DNA of 64,000 nt from Talinum fruticosum. Lineage: Eukaryota; Streptophyta; Magnoliopsida; Caryophyllales; Talinaceae. Positions 1-14,234 of the stretch are shown here, piece by piece. Each line of letters opens with the position of its first letter. The stretch's first letter is position 1. The translations under genes and the position numbers were made by a program. Under the pieces are notes generated by a model. It saw nothing but the letters and a program-made list of their open reading frames with translations, had not been told where the DNA came from and did no database searches. The stretch covers positions 1,488,001-1,552,000 of the forward strand of contig JAITYX010000059.1 in the NCBI GenBank assembly GCA_021018815.1, written 5' to 3'.

Positions 1-583
1 TCAAACAGTCAATCGTTGTTTGGTTACAAGATTTGGTTTGATGACGTCTAATGATTCCATACAAGTGATGTTGTCTTCTTAATTGGTTTCCCTGCCCTGT
101 TGATTCACTTGATCATTTGTGCTTTTAGGAAATAGACTTTAATTTTGATTTTTTAGGATTAGCTGATGTGGGAAGCGAATGGATTGATTGGGAATTGTCC
201 TCCAGCTACAATGACAGCACTCATGATTCATGCCCTCCAACATGAACTTGGCCAAAAAGAGGATTCACAAACAGTCAACCTTTTGACAACATCCCAAAAT
301 CTGGTTTCTCATTCTCAAACACCACCTTATTTCATAAAGGTTATCTACACAAAAGGCACCACCCCTTCGAAAGGGAGGCCCCATAATGGCATAGTATTCT
401 CTGTAACAGACCCAAACAACTCTCAGGCCACCTCCTTACAGGTTCAATACATCCAAGTTCCAACTAAACTAATAAGGCAAAAATAACTTGACATGGAACC
501 ACACCTGAGTTCAAATATCATACAAATACATATGAAGCATGCTTGGTTGATGCCATAAACCAGGCAAACACAGCAAAGAATAA
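1..583. other. Spacer / 3' flank of INT1
   Basis: No gene is recognised here. The stretch just below 584 should hold the 3' UTR of the minus-strand transporter. A 106-codon plus-strand ORF at 166-486 has no family motif, splice context or recognisable composition and is not called. Confidence 0.5.
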
Positions 584-3500
584 CTAGTTTTGTCGGTTGC
601 TCCCGTTTGCAGACTCAAGTAAGCTCTCAGTGTTCTCGGTACCATAGGCACGCTCCCTGAATACCTGGTCCAACTCCTCGAACGTCAAGGCCTTGGTCTC
701 GGGAACGAACATCACCACAAATAAGATCGCTACCACCACGATTCCTGCGATGATCAAGAAAGTGGGCCCGGTCCCAATGGTTTCGGCTATGGAGAGGAAA
801 GACTCAGAAACAATGAGGTTCATGATCCAACATATTGTGGCTCCCATGCCCCCACACAACCCCCGATAAGCCTGGGGGTATATCTCGGAGTTGATGGCCC
901 AAGGGACAGGCCCCATCCCGGGGGCAAAGAAGGCAATGTAAAGGGCGAGCCCAGCAACAGCGATCCACGAGAAGGCTGAGCTCGAGGAGGTGCCTGACGA
1001 GCTGAGCATGAAGGAGACAGAGAGCATGATAAGGGACACGAACACGCCTGCCAGGCTTGACAGGGCTAGGCTACGGCGACCCATGTGGTCGATCAAGTAG
1101 ATGCCAAGGATGGTCCCAGCAGCATTCATGGCGGCCACGATGAGAGAGATTAGAAGGGCTAGCTGGTTGGAACTGAAGCCGGCCATCTGGACAATTGTTG
1201 GGCTGTAGTACATGACTGTGTTGATTCCTGCAAGCTGCTGAAATGCCTGTACATACAGTGGAGGAAAAAAGATATTAGTTAATGCAATGAACCTCTCAAG
1301 GGCTCACAATAAAAGCAAAGCAGCATTGCAGCAGAATGGTCCATGAGACTCTTGCATGGGATTGTTCAATTCAACACATAATTACCAATATTCTGAATTG
1401 CTTATGTCAGGATATATCTGGGTTTTGCCACATTAATTTGGTCTAAATTGAACATGAATTGGAGGAACAAGTGTTCCAAATTAATGCGTCCCATGGAAAT
1501 CAGATGGTCCTAATCAGACCAAAAGCAGATGGAACTCTCTGAAATTCAACCTGATCCACGTAAGAAGCAGGAAAATGGATCACAAGGGTCCTCAACTCAT
1601 CAGCATTCTAATAATCATGTTCTAGTACAAATTGCCATGGGGAATTGAGTTATTCACATGACGTAGCTATCAATGCTTCAAATTAGACCAAAAACCGAGA
1701 GAACTCAAAATCAAGCCTAATCCTTGCACGAGCCGGGTTGATGTATCCCAGTTACTATATCTCAACACAACTGCCCATTAGGAAGTGATTCAGTTCATAT
1801 GAGATTGCAATCAGGCCAAAAACAAATCAAACTCTACTGAAATCCAAACATGATCATTGTATTAGAGCCCAACCCAAATGAATGCAGAACCCATATAAAA
1901 TGGGGAGCAGCAATCTATTCAATGTATCAGCAACCAAGATTTTCACAAACATCAAATACATACTCAAGAGGGCACCTGACCTTCAATTACAAGAACCCGA
2001 AGAACATGCAATCAGAATACGGAGATCTTACCAGGAGACCACCACCAGCAATAAAAGCCAGTCTGAGTTCCTTTCTCCGGAAAACATCAGATATACGGAC
2101 ATCTTTCTTCTTGCGCTCCTCCTCTGCGGCAGCTGCGAGCAAATCAAGTTCATCTTCCAATCTAAAAGGGTCATAGATATGTGAGAGCACCTCAGCAGCT
2201 TTGGCTTTTTCTTTCTGAAAAGAGAGCAAGCAACGTAGATTTCTTTTTAGATTCAAGGGAAAGGCTCAATAGATGATAGAGCCAGTAAGAAGATCTGACG
2301 TGTCAAAATTTGACCTTCAAGTAAAGCCAGCGGGGCGATTCTGGCAAACAAAGCATGAAGCAAAATTGCAAGACAGCAGGCACACCCGATACTCCAAGCA
2401 TCCAACGCCAGGTTCCTGGGACCTGCTTGACCCACATGGAAGTCAAAATTAATGAAAAAGAATCCTTCGATGCCCTTCAATAATAGACAAAAGTGTAATA
2501 AGATAAGATTGCATGTAATGTTTTGGGAGCTACAATCACTTTAAGTTCTTTAAGTCTAACAAAATTGAACTCTCTTATTGTTTGTTAATTAGTTTGATGA
2601 TAAAATGACAACTTCAAGATCTGGGTTCCAAGCATACAATGGAATTGATCAAACATGGAGATGATGCATTAAGAAATTAGAAAATGAGAAACAAAAGTTC
2701 CACCATCCATGGTTGGTAGCAGGAAGAGCACCAGTCTTGTATCATCACCTCCTGAACGACTCAGTTTGGCCAAATCTCCACCCTCAGCTGTTAAATCTTA
2801 TCAAAAACCACATGAATATGAAAGGAATGCAGTGCTTGAGACAACATTGACAAGGAAAATAAGCTTCGAATCTGTTGCTAAACATCATGTGAATCATAGA
2901 GTGATAAAAAACATGCTTGAAGATACAATCCACAATCTCACTTGCTTATCACAAAAGCCAAATTGGAACGTAAAGCTAGAGGTTCCATCTTTACCGGTTC
3001 CAAAGCAAACAATTATAGTTAATGGGGAGAAGAAACCGAGCATGATCAAATCGAATTGTGGCTCAACAAATTTATTCAAATAATGTTGACTTAGTAGTAA
3101 CTGGATCAAAAGAATCAGTGCAGGAAAAAAAAGTAATGCTCATGCTGCCTTTTAGGCAGTTTTCATCAACCGGCTTGGCGCTTAAAATCTTTACAGAAGA
3201 AACTAGTGAAGTTGTAGCCCCACAAAGCATGTGTAGTAAAGCCTTTCACATTGAATAGCTCAATACTAGTTCAAACAGTCGACATTTGAAATATATCAAT
3301 CAATTCTCAATCTGAGAAAGAAATGGATAATGGTGCATCAAAAAGAAAGGCAGGGAAAGGAGTTCCGATCAGTAGTGTTTCTCTCAATGCCAAAGCTAAG
3401 ACACTAAATGCAGGGGCCCTTTTCTATTGTGGTTTCCACATCTTTCAAACTGCACAGACAAGAAACCCTCATGCCAAGGAAGTGCCAATAATGGGCATCT

Positions 3501-6116
3501 ATGTTGCTCGGATACTTCAACAATGGTATCAGTCATTCTGCCAAAGAGCTGACTGCTGAACTTGACCATTGTCTGAAATTTTCGAGTGTGTCTTGCCTAA
3601 ACTAGGGCACCAAGGTCTCTAATTGTCTATAAACCTATGTTGGAGTGTTGAGTGTCACAAAGAAAATCATCTTTTCACTAGGATGATAAAAACATAAATA
3701 GAACTAAGCATGTAGCTGGGAGTGTTATATTGAACCTAGTCCCTTTGGGGCATAACTAAAATAAAAAAGAACGACTGATAAAGAACAAGATGTATCTGAC
3801 CTCAGTGAACCCAAGATTAACGCAGTATGAAACAAACTGGCCAAAAGTAATCATTAGCACATTAGTGCTAACAAGCCCTCCTCTTACTTCCGTAGAGGAT
3901 GCTTCTGCAATATAAACAGGAGCACAAACTGATGCCAAGCCAACACCCAATCCAACCAGGAATCGCCCCACTATGAGAATGTATGGATCAGGAGCAGCAG
4001 CCATAACAACTGCACCAACAGCAAAGACCGCATCGGCAAGAAGAGTGGCTTTCTTACGTCCGTAAGTATCATTAATCCATCCAGCACCAGCAGACCCTAT
4101 CATTGCACCAACCAATGCCATGCTCACAATTGTTTCCTGCCAAAATAAGAAACTGGGATATGAAGATCAAAAAGTTTCAGAACATTCGGGTTTCTATTTT
4201 AACAAGTATGCTGCTAAAGCCAGAGTTTACAGTATTAACCACCAAGTATGAATCTTCTGGCACTAGCTGACAAAGAGGCTGTTTTTCATAGAACCATGTC
4301 TATATCAACACCAGGGAAAATAACAACCCAACTACGACCCCAATAATGAATATACAGAACTAAGACCCTATAATAGAATAAGCAGTGTCATAGCACCAGG
4401 GGAATGCACCATTAGAAAATATGTTGTAGAAGAAAACCACAAATAATTCATATTTCTACCCCTTTTCCTGAAAGCATTGCTTAATTCTAGTACCTGCAGA
4501 AAGCTGCTTCGTTTTACCATCTCAAAATCATCTTTTATATATAGAAGTGCCCTGATATCACACCTGCAACCAAAGTCTTACATTACAAAGACTTATCCAG
4601 TAAAAGGAGTAACAGATTTGGCCTATCAAACTTTTTTAGAAAAAGATATATAGGAAGGTAAACATACAAACTTTAACACTTGTAACGAACGCGATATAGA
4701 CATTTAAAATGATATCATATGAGACAAACCAAGCATGTGTACCGAAATGTGCATATGAGTTATTCACAAAATTGAGAAGAGGTTCATCCAGATGTACATT
4801 GCTCAAAAATAACTCCTATGATCTAGGATCAATGAACAATAATTTATAGAGCTACTTCATCCAAGCTAAGGTCACATAGATCATGATGCACGCCAAAAAC
4901 TTATAATGCTGAATGTGCTACTTGAGCCAACAGAGCATCAACCAATACATGATTTCTTCAGTCATCCCAAATTTATTGCAACAAGGCTGCTGAAGTGATG
5001 CAGCAAAAGTTATCCTCAGGCCTATCTGATACTTTAAAGCCTCAAAGACACAAGATGCTTGGGTTGATCACTCAATCTTTGGGGGAAATTAAGAAGAAAA
5101 AAACTCAAGCACCCATTACAGAATCTTCAAACGAGCTCGAATTCTCGTATACATTATGCGGCTTACACTTACATCTAGAATGAAATCCACTTATCCACAT
5201 TTGACTTTCCATAACAGTTCTTTGAATTGGATATTATGTCAAATTATTCCATGAGAAATCAGGTGCATTTTCGAGTTAAAGATAATACTCCACTCGATTT
5301 TTAAAAAACAAAAGAAAAAAAAAGATAATAGTCCACATTCCAATCAACTCTCAGATGGTCATATGAGCTGAAGTAGAAAATCCCACCTTAACATGGAAAC
5401 AATAGTTTCCTAATTAAACCCATATAACCACCCAATTTCGAGGCTTCATTTTGCAACATAACTAGCTTTTTAACATTTTGATCAAATCAAGACACTTCAT
5501 TCTAGTTGTTTTCTACTTCCATGAGGATCACAAACAGGAAACTTACCCATCATCTTTGCTAATTAAAGGGGAAATTTGACGATCATAACCTCATTAATAC
5601 AAATCAACTCACAAGAACCACCAGAAGTAAGTCTATGACACAGAAAACAGAGAAACTTCTTACCATGATACAAATTGAGAAATTAATTACTAACAAATAA
5701 TGGACCCACCAATTTATACAAACCCGGTGGTTTTTGAGTCAGTAATTGCTAGGTCCATTTTTATTAAAAAATTAACATCAGAAATTTTAATTCAGATTCA
5801 GACACGAAAGTATCTGTAAGAAGAACAATCACGTTAGCCAACTACAGAAAGAAGAGAGACAAATAATGTCATCAGACTTGGGAAATTTCAAAACAAACAA
5901 AAATAATTAAATAAATAGATAAATCAATAAAAAACATAAATAACAGAAAAAATTGAATTTTTTTCTTTTTTTACCTGTATCGTAGCCGAAGAGTAATCCA
6001 CCAATACCAGCAGTGAGAGTCAACCCTAGCACATATTTGTTGCCAAAAAATGAGATTCTCCTCTCAGGGAATGCTTCTAAGTACCCTGAACTACCCGGAA
6101 TTGAATCAAGTGTCAT
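584..6116 (-). CDS. INT1: Inositol transporter 1 (MFS, tonoplast type), one apparent frameshift
   Basis: Proton-coupled myo-inositol exporter of the vacuole, sugar-porter branch of the MFS. Exons in gene order: 6116-5975, 4563-4494, 4136-3801, 2422-2315, 2214-2032, 1246-584, all with GT..AG borders. The start ATG at 6116 gives [20 protein letters not shown], as in Arabidopsis INT1. Visible motifs: [10 protein letters not shown] in TM1, GRKKATL after TM2, [10 protein letters not shown] before the central loop, [19 protein letters not shown] and [10 protein letters not shown]. The C terminus keeps a dileucine ESLLES like the vacuolar sorting signal of INT1. Expected length is ~500 aa (Arabidopsis 509). 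Exon 2 is 70 nt where the family needs 71: a C-run at 4550-4552 lacks one base, giving an early TAA. Either an assembly error or a real null allele. Family assignment is very secure; integrity is uncertain. Confidence 0.93.
2709..3559 (+). pseudogene. Possible coding remnant inside INT1 intron 3
   Basis: Three consecutive open stretches, 2709-3083, 3058-3258 and 3323-3559, lie on the strand opposite INT1 within its third intron (3800-2423). They are in three successive frames and read as ordinary Ser/Lys-rich protein (e.g. [20 protein letters not shown] at the start), denser in coding-like sequence than the surrounding intron. No introns, promoter or terminal repeats are visible. I do not recognise the family. 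It may be a decayed retrocopy or captured gene fragment, or chance open frames. Low confidence. Confidence 0.25.
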
Positions 6117-6660
6117 GATGATCCCCAAATTATGCCAGAAACCCCCAAAAACAGAGTAAAATCAAACTCCCAAAATCCGAAATTGGCTGAGAAATTAATG
6201 ACCCCAGAAAATCCTTCACATTGAAGAGGGGTTTTACCCAAGAATTTCCAAATTCATGGACAACCCAGAGACAAAAAGGAAAGAATCGGAAAAAGAAAGA
6301 AAAACAGGACAAATGAAAACAAAAACCCAGATTTTTTACTAATTACTGGGTTCAGAAATAACACAGCAATTTGAACTCTTCAAAATGGGTCTGAAGAAAC
6401 AGCCACTGGTTAATCCTCAGAGAAAAGTGGGTTGATGAGATTGATATTCTGGGGAAATTTCCTTCCTTTTTTTTTCTGATTTTTCGAGAGGGGTTTGATT
6501 TTATGATGCGTAAGGGTTTTTGCTTGCTGTGAACGTGAGACTATTGGCAGGAGGAGGAGAGAGAAAGTGCAGAACAGGGGAAAAAGCCTCTCTCACTCTT
6601 CTGCTCTGGGCAGAGAAGCAAAATGAACGAGGAGAGAGAGCAGCTTTAAAACGTTTCTAA
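6117..6660 (-). promoter_or_regulatory. INT1 5' UTR and core promoter region
   Basis: Upstream of the INT1 ATG lies a purine/pyrimidine-skewed leader, with GA-rich sequence at about 6545-6640 on the plus strand. A weak TATA-like TTTTAAA (minus strand) lies near 6645-6652. Just outside, near 6690-6700, is a TGAGTCA-type bZIP core. The transcription start was not determined. Confidence 0.35.
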
Positions 6661-9600
6661 ACAGAGGAGCTCTGTCCATGCGTCACCTGCGGTTGAGTCA
6701 CCCCCAAAAAAATAATTAATTTTAGAAATAAAAAATAAAATAAAAATAAACATTCATGTGGATTTTTGGATTTGGCATTTTAGTATTTTATTTTTATATC
6801 CAGTGGCTACTGTGAACTGTCAAGATTTGGACGCCCAAAAGAGGATTATTTCTAGTAAATTCAGATAATTAGGATTGATTTTTCCCTCTTCTAAAAATGA
6901 TCATCCTCTTCTTTTTCTTTTTTTTTTTTTACCATAATCATTAAATAAAATGTGCTAATAATAAATTTTTTAAAAAATAATTTTATTATTATATACTCAT
7001 CTTGTTAATACAAGTATTAACCAGCTAATCGAGGATCTCGAGAGTCATAATGATTCATCGATCACCTTATAAATAATTTATGTCTAGCTATTTAACTAAA
7101 TATAACATTTTAATTTAAAAATTTGTATATAAATATTTTAGCTTGGGAAAAAGATGTATATATTATTCTCATCCTAATCCAATGGAAGTGAAATGATTTT
7201 TGAATTTAATGACTTTTTCTTGCGATGCAATTAATCGATTACAATATGGTAATTGAGATGCGGATCAAAAACCAAAGAAGACATCGACAATGGAAAAAGT
7301 CTACAGAGGTGGCTTACATAATGATAATTCGTTACTTGCAGGATATAAATTTTTATTGTCTTCCGTGTGTGTGTGTGTTTTTTAAGAAGAGGATTTGTTT
7401 TTTAACTATTGAAGGGAAATTTTCTCGTTATAAAATTTGAAAAGAAGGATCTTTTACATCGATAATTTTAAGACAACATCATCATCAAATTATCTCTTTT
7501 TTTTTCTATTTACGGTTATTCATAAAAAAGTTAATCTAAATGAAAAAATAAAATTTATATTTCCTTGTAACCCGTGTGTGCGGAATACACTGTTTCATGA
7601 TCCCTTGCTTCTTTAAGCTCTTAGCCTTTCATGTTCAATTTTCTCGTAATCTTTTTTTTTCCTTATAATAGGAAGATTTTAATTATAAGAATTTAAATAA
7701 AATTAATTAATATATTTTAGGTGTAAATTTTATTGATATAAGTATAATTTTTTTATTAATTAAAAACTCTATATAATAAACTAGACATAAAACATGCACA
7801 GATAAGTTAACGTAAATAAAATAATAATGACTTGAGTTGAGTTATTGACATGTAACGTATTTTTATTTTTATTTTTTTCTCATACACTTAACTTTGAACC
7901 TTTGGAGGGGAGGGGATTCTTTTATTTATTTATTGATTGGTGCATATGAATTAAAATGAAAAATCTTATTGACAATTTCAAATTTTTTAAAAAAATCCGT
8001 TCACATTTCTCATGTATAGATGTGTCAATAAGCTCATGCCATGTGGTGAAATTGAAATGGACCCTTCAACCAACCAACCATGAGCTGACACAATTACATT
8101 GGTACTCCACGCTTCACCATCTTCCACCATATCCGAACTTTAGGAGATACAAGTTTCCTTACAACGGTAAATAAACGAGTTGAACTGGGATGTGGGTTTG
8201 AAGTTCAAATTTAGATTTGGTATTCTTTGGCCCCTTTGAGCCTTCAAGACCTACTAAAATTACCTTTATAATAGGGCCAATTCGACCACCCGCACTTATT
8301 CTTATAAAAAAATAAGATGACGTAAATAATGAAAATATATTTGGCTCCATTATTTTTTGGGCATTTACTCACATGAATTATTTAATTTCATAATATTTGT
8401 AGCCTTGTAGGGGACCTCTTTTTTAGTTCATTTGAAAAAATAGAAGTTAAATTATTCTTTTTCAGGGGATTTATGTTTTCAACTCTTTGAATAATCAATA
8501 GTTAATTATTCTTTGGTCATATATTAGTATTAAATTATGATATGACAACCAAATCTCGATGAGTTTTGACGGTAATAAGCGGTAAATAATAAATATATTT
8601 ATATTTTCACTGTAGTAAGATTTTAATATATTACGAATTGAGATATATATTGTTCTTTAATAAAATTATATCATGTATATATAATAATGTTTAAATACAA
8701 GAGTTGTGAAAGGTGAATGCAAAAGTGTGTGCCGAACATATGAATCAGATGTTGGAAAAATGCATGAGAAAATTTATCATTTTCTTTTATCGACAAAAAA
8801 TTAAGAAAATTTTCCACCTACTTTATATATACGATTTGTATTTTTATATTTTAAAAAACCTGACACTGCCGCTAAAAATCTAATATTGTATATTAGAGTA
8901 TATATTAGAAGTTGGCTCGTTAAATACCATAAGAAAATAGTCTATGGGGGCATAATACATATCGTAATGTATTAATATAAATTAAAAAAAAAAACAAAAT
9001 ATACAAACTATATTAAAAATATCTACAGTTTAGTAGTGTATTTATATTTTCATTTTCTCTCTTTCTCGGTGTTTCTATATATAGTTGGATGATATATAGA
9101 AAAAAAAATGTATGACATATATTAAAGTTAATCAAATTAATTAAAATGAAGATATTTTAAGCCCCTAACATGTAAAAGTTCATATTGATTACATACTTTT
9201 GTTGGAAAAATTATAGTTAAAACTATCACTATAAATTTAGAATCTAATATGTTGAATTAGTTGAACGCATTAGTAGAACATATTAGAATTTATATTTGAC
9301 ATCAATTCTCCTTTAATGACGTGTTTAGGTCTTTCAAATCTACACGTCTTATTAAGAACCTCTTTGAGAATTCATATGGTCTCACTATGTTTATGATAAG
9401 GATGTTACGGGAATTAATCCGTACATATGATCCGAAGATCATAACCTTATATTTATGAATATAAATCACTTTAGGATTTAACGCACTACTTGTTTTACCT
9501 ATCAAAGAACAAGTAATGGGTTACCGATCTCAATACACATAAAACCCATAACTTAGTATATAATTGCATTTTTATTAGATTACTCGGGTTATAATTACGA

Positions 9601-12412
9601 CAGTCCTCACGACATATATTCACACGCATATAAGCTCATCGTTGGATTATGATCTAACAACTTATTGTTAGTAACAGTTTTGCACGATTATAAGTCTTTG
9701 TGGACAATATAAATCTGTACTTGATTTTTTTTTTTGTTAAAGTTTTAGATTTTGGGGGAACAAGCTTTCATTGTCATCATTCCTAGAAATTTGACAATTG
9801 TACCGTAAATTATGCAAGATTATAAGTCTTTGTGGACGATATGAACCTGTACTTATCTCTTAACACCTGAGATCATTAGAGATGTGATGTGGAAATAAAT
9901 ATCATTTTTGAATCTCTGTATTCCTATTTTTAACCGTTTATTTGTTGTCAATAAAAAAATACTACTATAATCTATGATTAATATTTAGACCCTTAAATTG
10001 AGACACCTTTAGATATTGAGACACCTTTAGATTTTAATATCGAAAGAAAAAAATGAAATAAAGAAGTTTGATTATCGTATAAATATCTACAAAATAGTCT
10101 TCATTAAAAGATTATTTACATAACTATATGTCAAACGAGGTTAAAACCTATATTATCTCACTTTTAAAATAAAATTGGTTACAATTGAGAAAAAAAGTTT
10201 GAGGTCTTGTTTGGTAATTAGCGGCCATTGTTGGCTGATTGAATTGACTGTTTGTATTAAGCTGTTTCAGAAAATATTTTTCGTAAAATTAGCTGTTTTT
10301 GAAAAAATGAGACAAAAGTTAGTTTACAAAAAGTCAATCTAAAAAACTATTGAAATTAGTATTTTAAAAATGACTTTTTAAAAGCAAAATGTTATACAAA
10401 AAGTCAATTTATCAAACACCTTAAATAATTTTTTATCAAGTCAAAAAATAAAACTCCCACCAAAAACATCATTTTTTTGCCAATAAACATATGTGATTAT
10501 AATAGAATTCCTAACATTTTTTATCAATGATTTGGTCTAGGTTTCCTTCAAATATTTAAGGTATATCCTACTCTAAAAAAGTATATATATATAAAATTGT
10601 ATTAAATCCAGAGTTAATTTAAGATATAATTTTTATTATAGATATTATATACGATTTTTCATTAATTAATATTTTTTAATTAAAAACATAGAAAATGAGT
10701 ATTTTTTAATAATGTAAGTAAAAATAATCTCGTTCGGACCATAAAATTTTTTAGTAAGTATGTTTCCGATTATTTGTATTTAAAAATTATTGTCACATCA
10801 ATTAATATTTTATTAATTAATTTATAATTTGTTTGAACATAGGAGAAACAAGGTGGTCCACAAAGATGTAAAATGCACATGTGTATATCTGAGTGACCAT
10901 GGCCTACTATACTAGTACTATTATTACCTGCTAGTGACGAAAATTGTGGCTTAGGTTTGCCCACCTGCGATTCATATTTTGATTTCTTTTCCTCTCTTTC
11001 CCTGTTATTTTTCTTAGGCCAGCCAAACGTGTCCTTGTTCGGTTCGGAAACTAGTCTTATTTTCTCTCTCCTCCCTTTTTTTTTTAAACTGTAAATTAAT
11101 TTTAGAGTCATTTTTACCCACAAAATGGCCAAAATCACGAGTTTACAAAAAAGGATGTCACAAGAATAATAACATTTTGTAGCTGCTCAATTATTGCTGT
11201 TGTGTTGCGCATAAATACACTTATGCCTCAAACTATTTTTTTATTACTTTATATTCATGAAAAAAGGTGTTTTTTGGGTGATGTAGAATGAAAAGACTAA
11301 TATTATTTTCTTAGCTAGATTGATTTTTTAATAGGGTGAGTCTTTGGCAGTACCTGAAATCGAATTGAAATAGGTTAAACAGGTCAGGTATTAAAATTTG
11401 GATCAGTCAAACTAATTCGAGTAAGGTTCTAAGATTTAGAAACCTATCAAATATGTTTCAATTTTGATTCTAAAAATCAAAGACTGGAAATCGGAACTCG
11501 GAACCATGAAACCGTTTATAATGTTATAAATTATAAGCCTTTTGCAGTTTCTACGTAGTTAACTATGGTTTTGTAAGCTTCCTCAAAAGTTGTGGGATTT
11601 AATTGCATTCTTTTTAAACTTTAGTTGATTAAATAATTGGTGAATTGTTGGTTGTAAGTTCTTTAAGACCTTGGAGTTTTTTCTTTCATACGAATAATAG
11701 TATAGACATGATACCTCAAAACCGAAATCGAATTATACGATTCAACTTTAGGTTCCTAAAATTTAAGAAGTGGTCAAATAGGTTTCGGTTTAGATTTCTA
11801 AAATTTAAAAATTGGTCAAATAAGTTCCGGTTTAGATTTTTAGTTTTTGGATAGAGTACTTGGAATCGCTTACCTCTATTTTTCAACCCAACCCATTCGA
11901 GAAAAATTGATTTCTTTTTTAAAATGAAAAAAAACACTAAATTTCTTTTCTCTCAAGATAATGGTGGTAAGCTCTATATTTCTTATTATCTTAGTAGGTC
12001 TTCTATGAGACCGTTTCACTTAAAAATTATTGTAAAACGGAAACTTTTATGATGACTTTAAATATATAGAGGCGAATGAATCATTAGTCATCCTTAAATT
12101 AATAAATCACTTTAGTATAAATTATTAGTCATATTAAAACATTTAAAAAGTCATCATAACGAAGTTCGTCTCATAATAATTATTATTTGAAATGGTACAT
12201 ATGCACATTTATACCATACTTTTCTCCTTCGTTTGTTTTAGACAAAATTTTACCTTTTTTATAAATCTCCAAATAATATACCATTACTCTAAAAAGATAT
12301 TTACAAAAATATTGTTATCGAGAAAATCCAGAGAAACCCAATTTTTCTTCTATCATATATGTTCTAAACCTCCATATTTACAATATTTACGAACTGAATT
12401 TTTTTATGATAG
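6661..12412. other. Gene-free AT-rich spacer
   Basis: No gene family could be recognised on either strand over ~5.7 kb. Composition is strongly AT-rich with poly-A/T runs. Short ORFs (for example 7225-7440, 9302-9505, 10770-11138) have no motifs, splice context or start context. A stretch at ~10,200-10,450 begins with a TTGTTTGGTAATTAGC-like motif seen at ends of some hAT-type MITEs, but no matching second end was found. Confidence 0.55.
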
Positions 12413-13038
12413 TGGTTGTGTTTGTTTTAGTGGAAAATATTTTATCAGAAAATTATCATTCTTATTTTCCGGCATTTGGTAGCATAAGTTATGGATAAAT
12501 ATTTTATGGGGGAAAATAATTTCTCTCAATTAAGGGAAAATAAATTTTCTTTTATGAGGAAGGAAGTTAATTTTCATTTGTCTTAATGAAGGGAAAATAA
12601 AGTCTTATCAATGAGAGTTCAAGTTCTAAACTTCTCTTTTTCCAAGTTTTATCCTTGCCTTTTTCCCCTTTTTTGTTGTAAAGTTCATATATGAATTTTT
12701 TTTACAGTATTTGTTTCTTTTTTAAAAATTTTTATTATTTTATACATAGAAAAGTTTGATCATAGAGAGATGTACAAACTTATCAAATTTAGGTGTTCAA
12801 TATATATATATATATATATAGATTTGAGTTTTGAAGTTGAATTAGTTATTTACCTTTTCTTTTCATATTTATTGGGTTTTTATGGTTGATTTTTGCGTTT
12901 AAGTAGCTATTTTAGAAAATTACTTTTCTTTTACCAAACAAAGGAAAATGTGAGTGGAAAATGATTTTCCTTGGAAATTCATTTTCCCATGAAAAATATT
13001 TTCTTTGGAAAATATTTTCCCCCAACCAAACACACCCA
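12413..13038. mobile_element. Candidate hAT-type MITE
   Basis: The two ends form an imperfect terminal inverted repeat of ~30 bp. The left end has TGTGTTTG followed by GGAAAATATTTT. The right end, near 13000-13038, carries GGAAAATATTTTCC and CCAACCAAACACACCCA. Internal GGGGAAAATA-type motifs repeat on both halves and there is no coding capacity. The family call is inferred from TIR style; no clean 8 bp target duplication is visible. Confidence 0.4.
12801..12820. repeat. (TA)n microsatellite
   Basis: Uninterrupted TA dinucleotide run of ~20 bp inside the candidate MITE. Confidence 0.85.
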
Positions 13039-14234
13039 ATTATTCATAAACTTAATTTATGTGTGAGTGAATTATTATAACCATTTAATTACGGCTAGTT
13101 TTATTATTTTTTTGCTCGAACATCTTTTCCATTACTGAAAGGATAATGAATTGTAGTAACTTTAAAATTCTTAAATGCTCTTGAAGCATATACTCTCGAA
13201 GAGAGAGATAAAGATTAGACCTAAAAATTCCCAAATTTTTACGTTTGTCCAATTATCTATTGACATATGGCGAGAAACAGAATACTTCAGGTGTATATAA
13301 GATGTTATGTTTTTTTTTGGCCAAAGAAAAAAAGTGTTTTCATCTCAATTTTGTTCTAGTTGATGTATATTGAACATTGATGACTTGACCCAGGTTTAAA
13401 TATAAAAGTGGGAGAAATATATAATTTATTAAAAATTAATTACATTAATTTTTTAAGAGTCTATTTCTTTCAGTTTTAGTTTACAACTTCTTACTCAACT
13501 TTATCGCTAAATAAAACCGGAATTTGCATATTAATTATTCCGAAAACACTAACTACACATGAAAATGACCCTAGAATAACAACTATCATTCATAATTAAA
13601 ACTATACACCTCAATAATTACATCTCTTATCATTGTCTTTGTTTATTTGTCAATAAAAAAATTTAAAGAGACACTAGCAGAATGTTACTAGATAAATATA
13701 AACCATTTTTAATTTCGACATTCTTCTATGTTATACAAATGGGTGCCTCCTACAACACATCATTCATTAATTTTGACATTATGTTTTGTTACATTCGTAT
13801 TTTTTTTACGTCAATATATATTTTTTTGTTTAAATAAGTTACAACAGAGTAGTATAATGCAATGGAGAAGGGAAAAATATAAATGTACCCAAAACTTCAG
13901 TCTAAACTATTAAGACAATATTTCAACTGATTTATATTTAACACTCCGTATTTACTACTGACAACATCTTATCACTTTTCCCCCTTACAATTACATTCTT
14001 TATTGCCAAATATTATTTATATAATTTATTATTGTTCTTTTTATTTTTTAACAATCGTTTTTTTATTGGGATATTATTTTTAAAACTATTTTCATGCTTG
14101 TTTTGCATAGTATTTATTTTTAGTAAAGATTTATCCGGTAAAGATAATTATAAAAAAGAATAGTCTTATAAAACCTATAAACATGATAATGCTCCCATAA
14201 TAAATAAATGCAATAATAATAATAATAATAATAA
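13039..14234. other. AT-rich spacer, nothing recognised
   Basis: Spacer between the candidate MITE and the Helitron-like cluster. No gene, RNA or structured repeat was identified apart from an (AAT)n tract ending at ~14,234, directly against the first Helitron-like 5' end. Confidence 0.5.

Noticed and set aside
166..486. 106-codon plus-strand ORF downstream of INT1
   Set aside because: No motif, no splice context, lies in 3' flank; more likely chance.
10770..11138. 122-codon minus-strand ORF in spacer
   Set aside because: Lys/Arg/Glu-rich from AT-rich sequence; no start context or motif.
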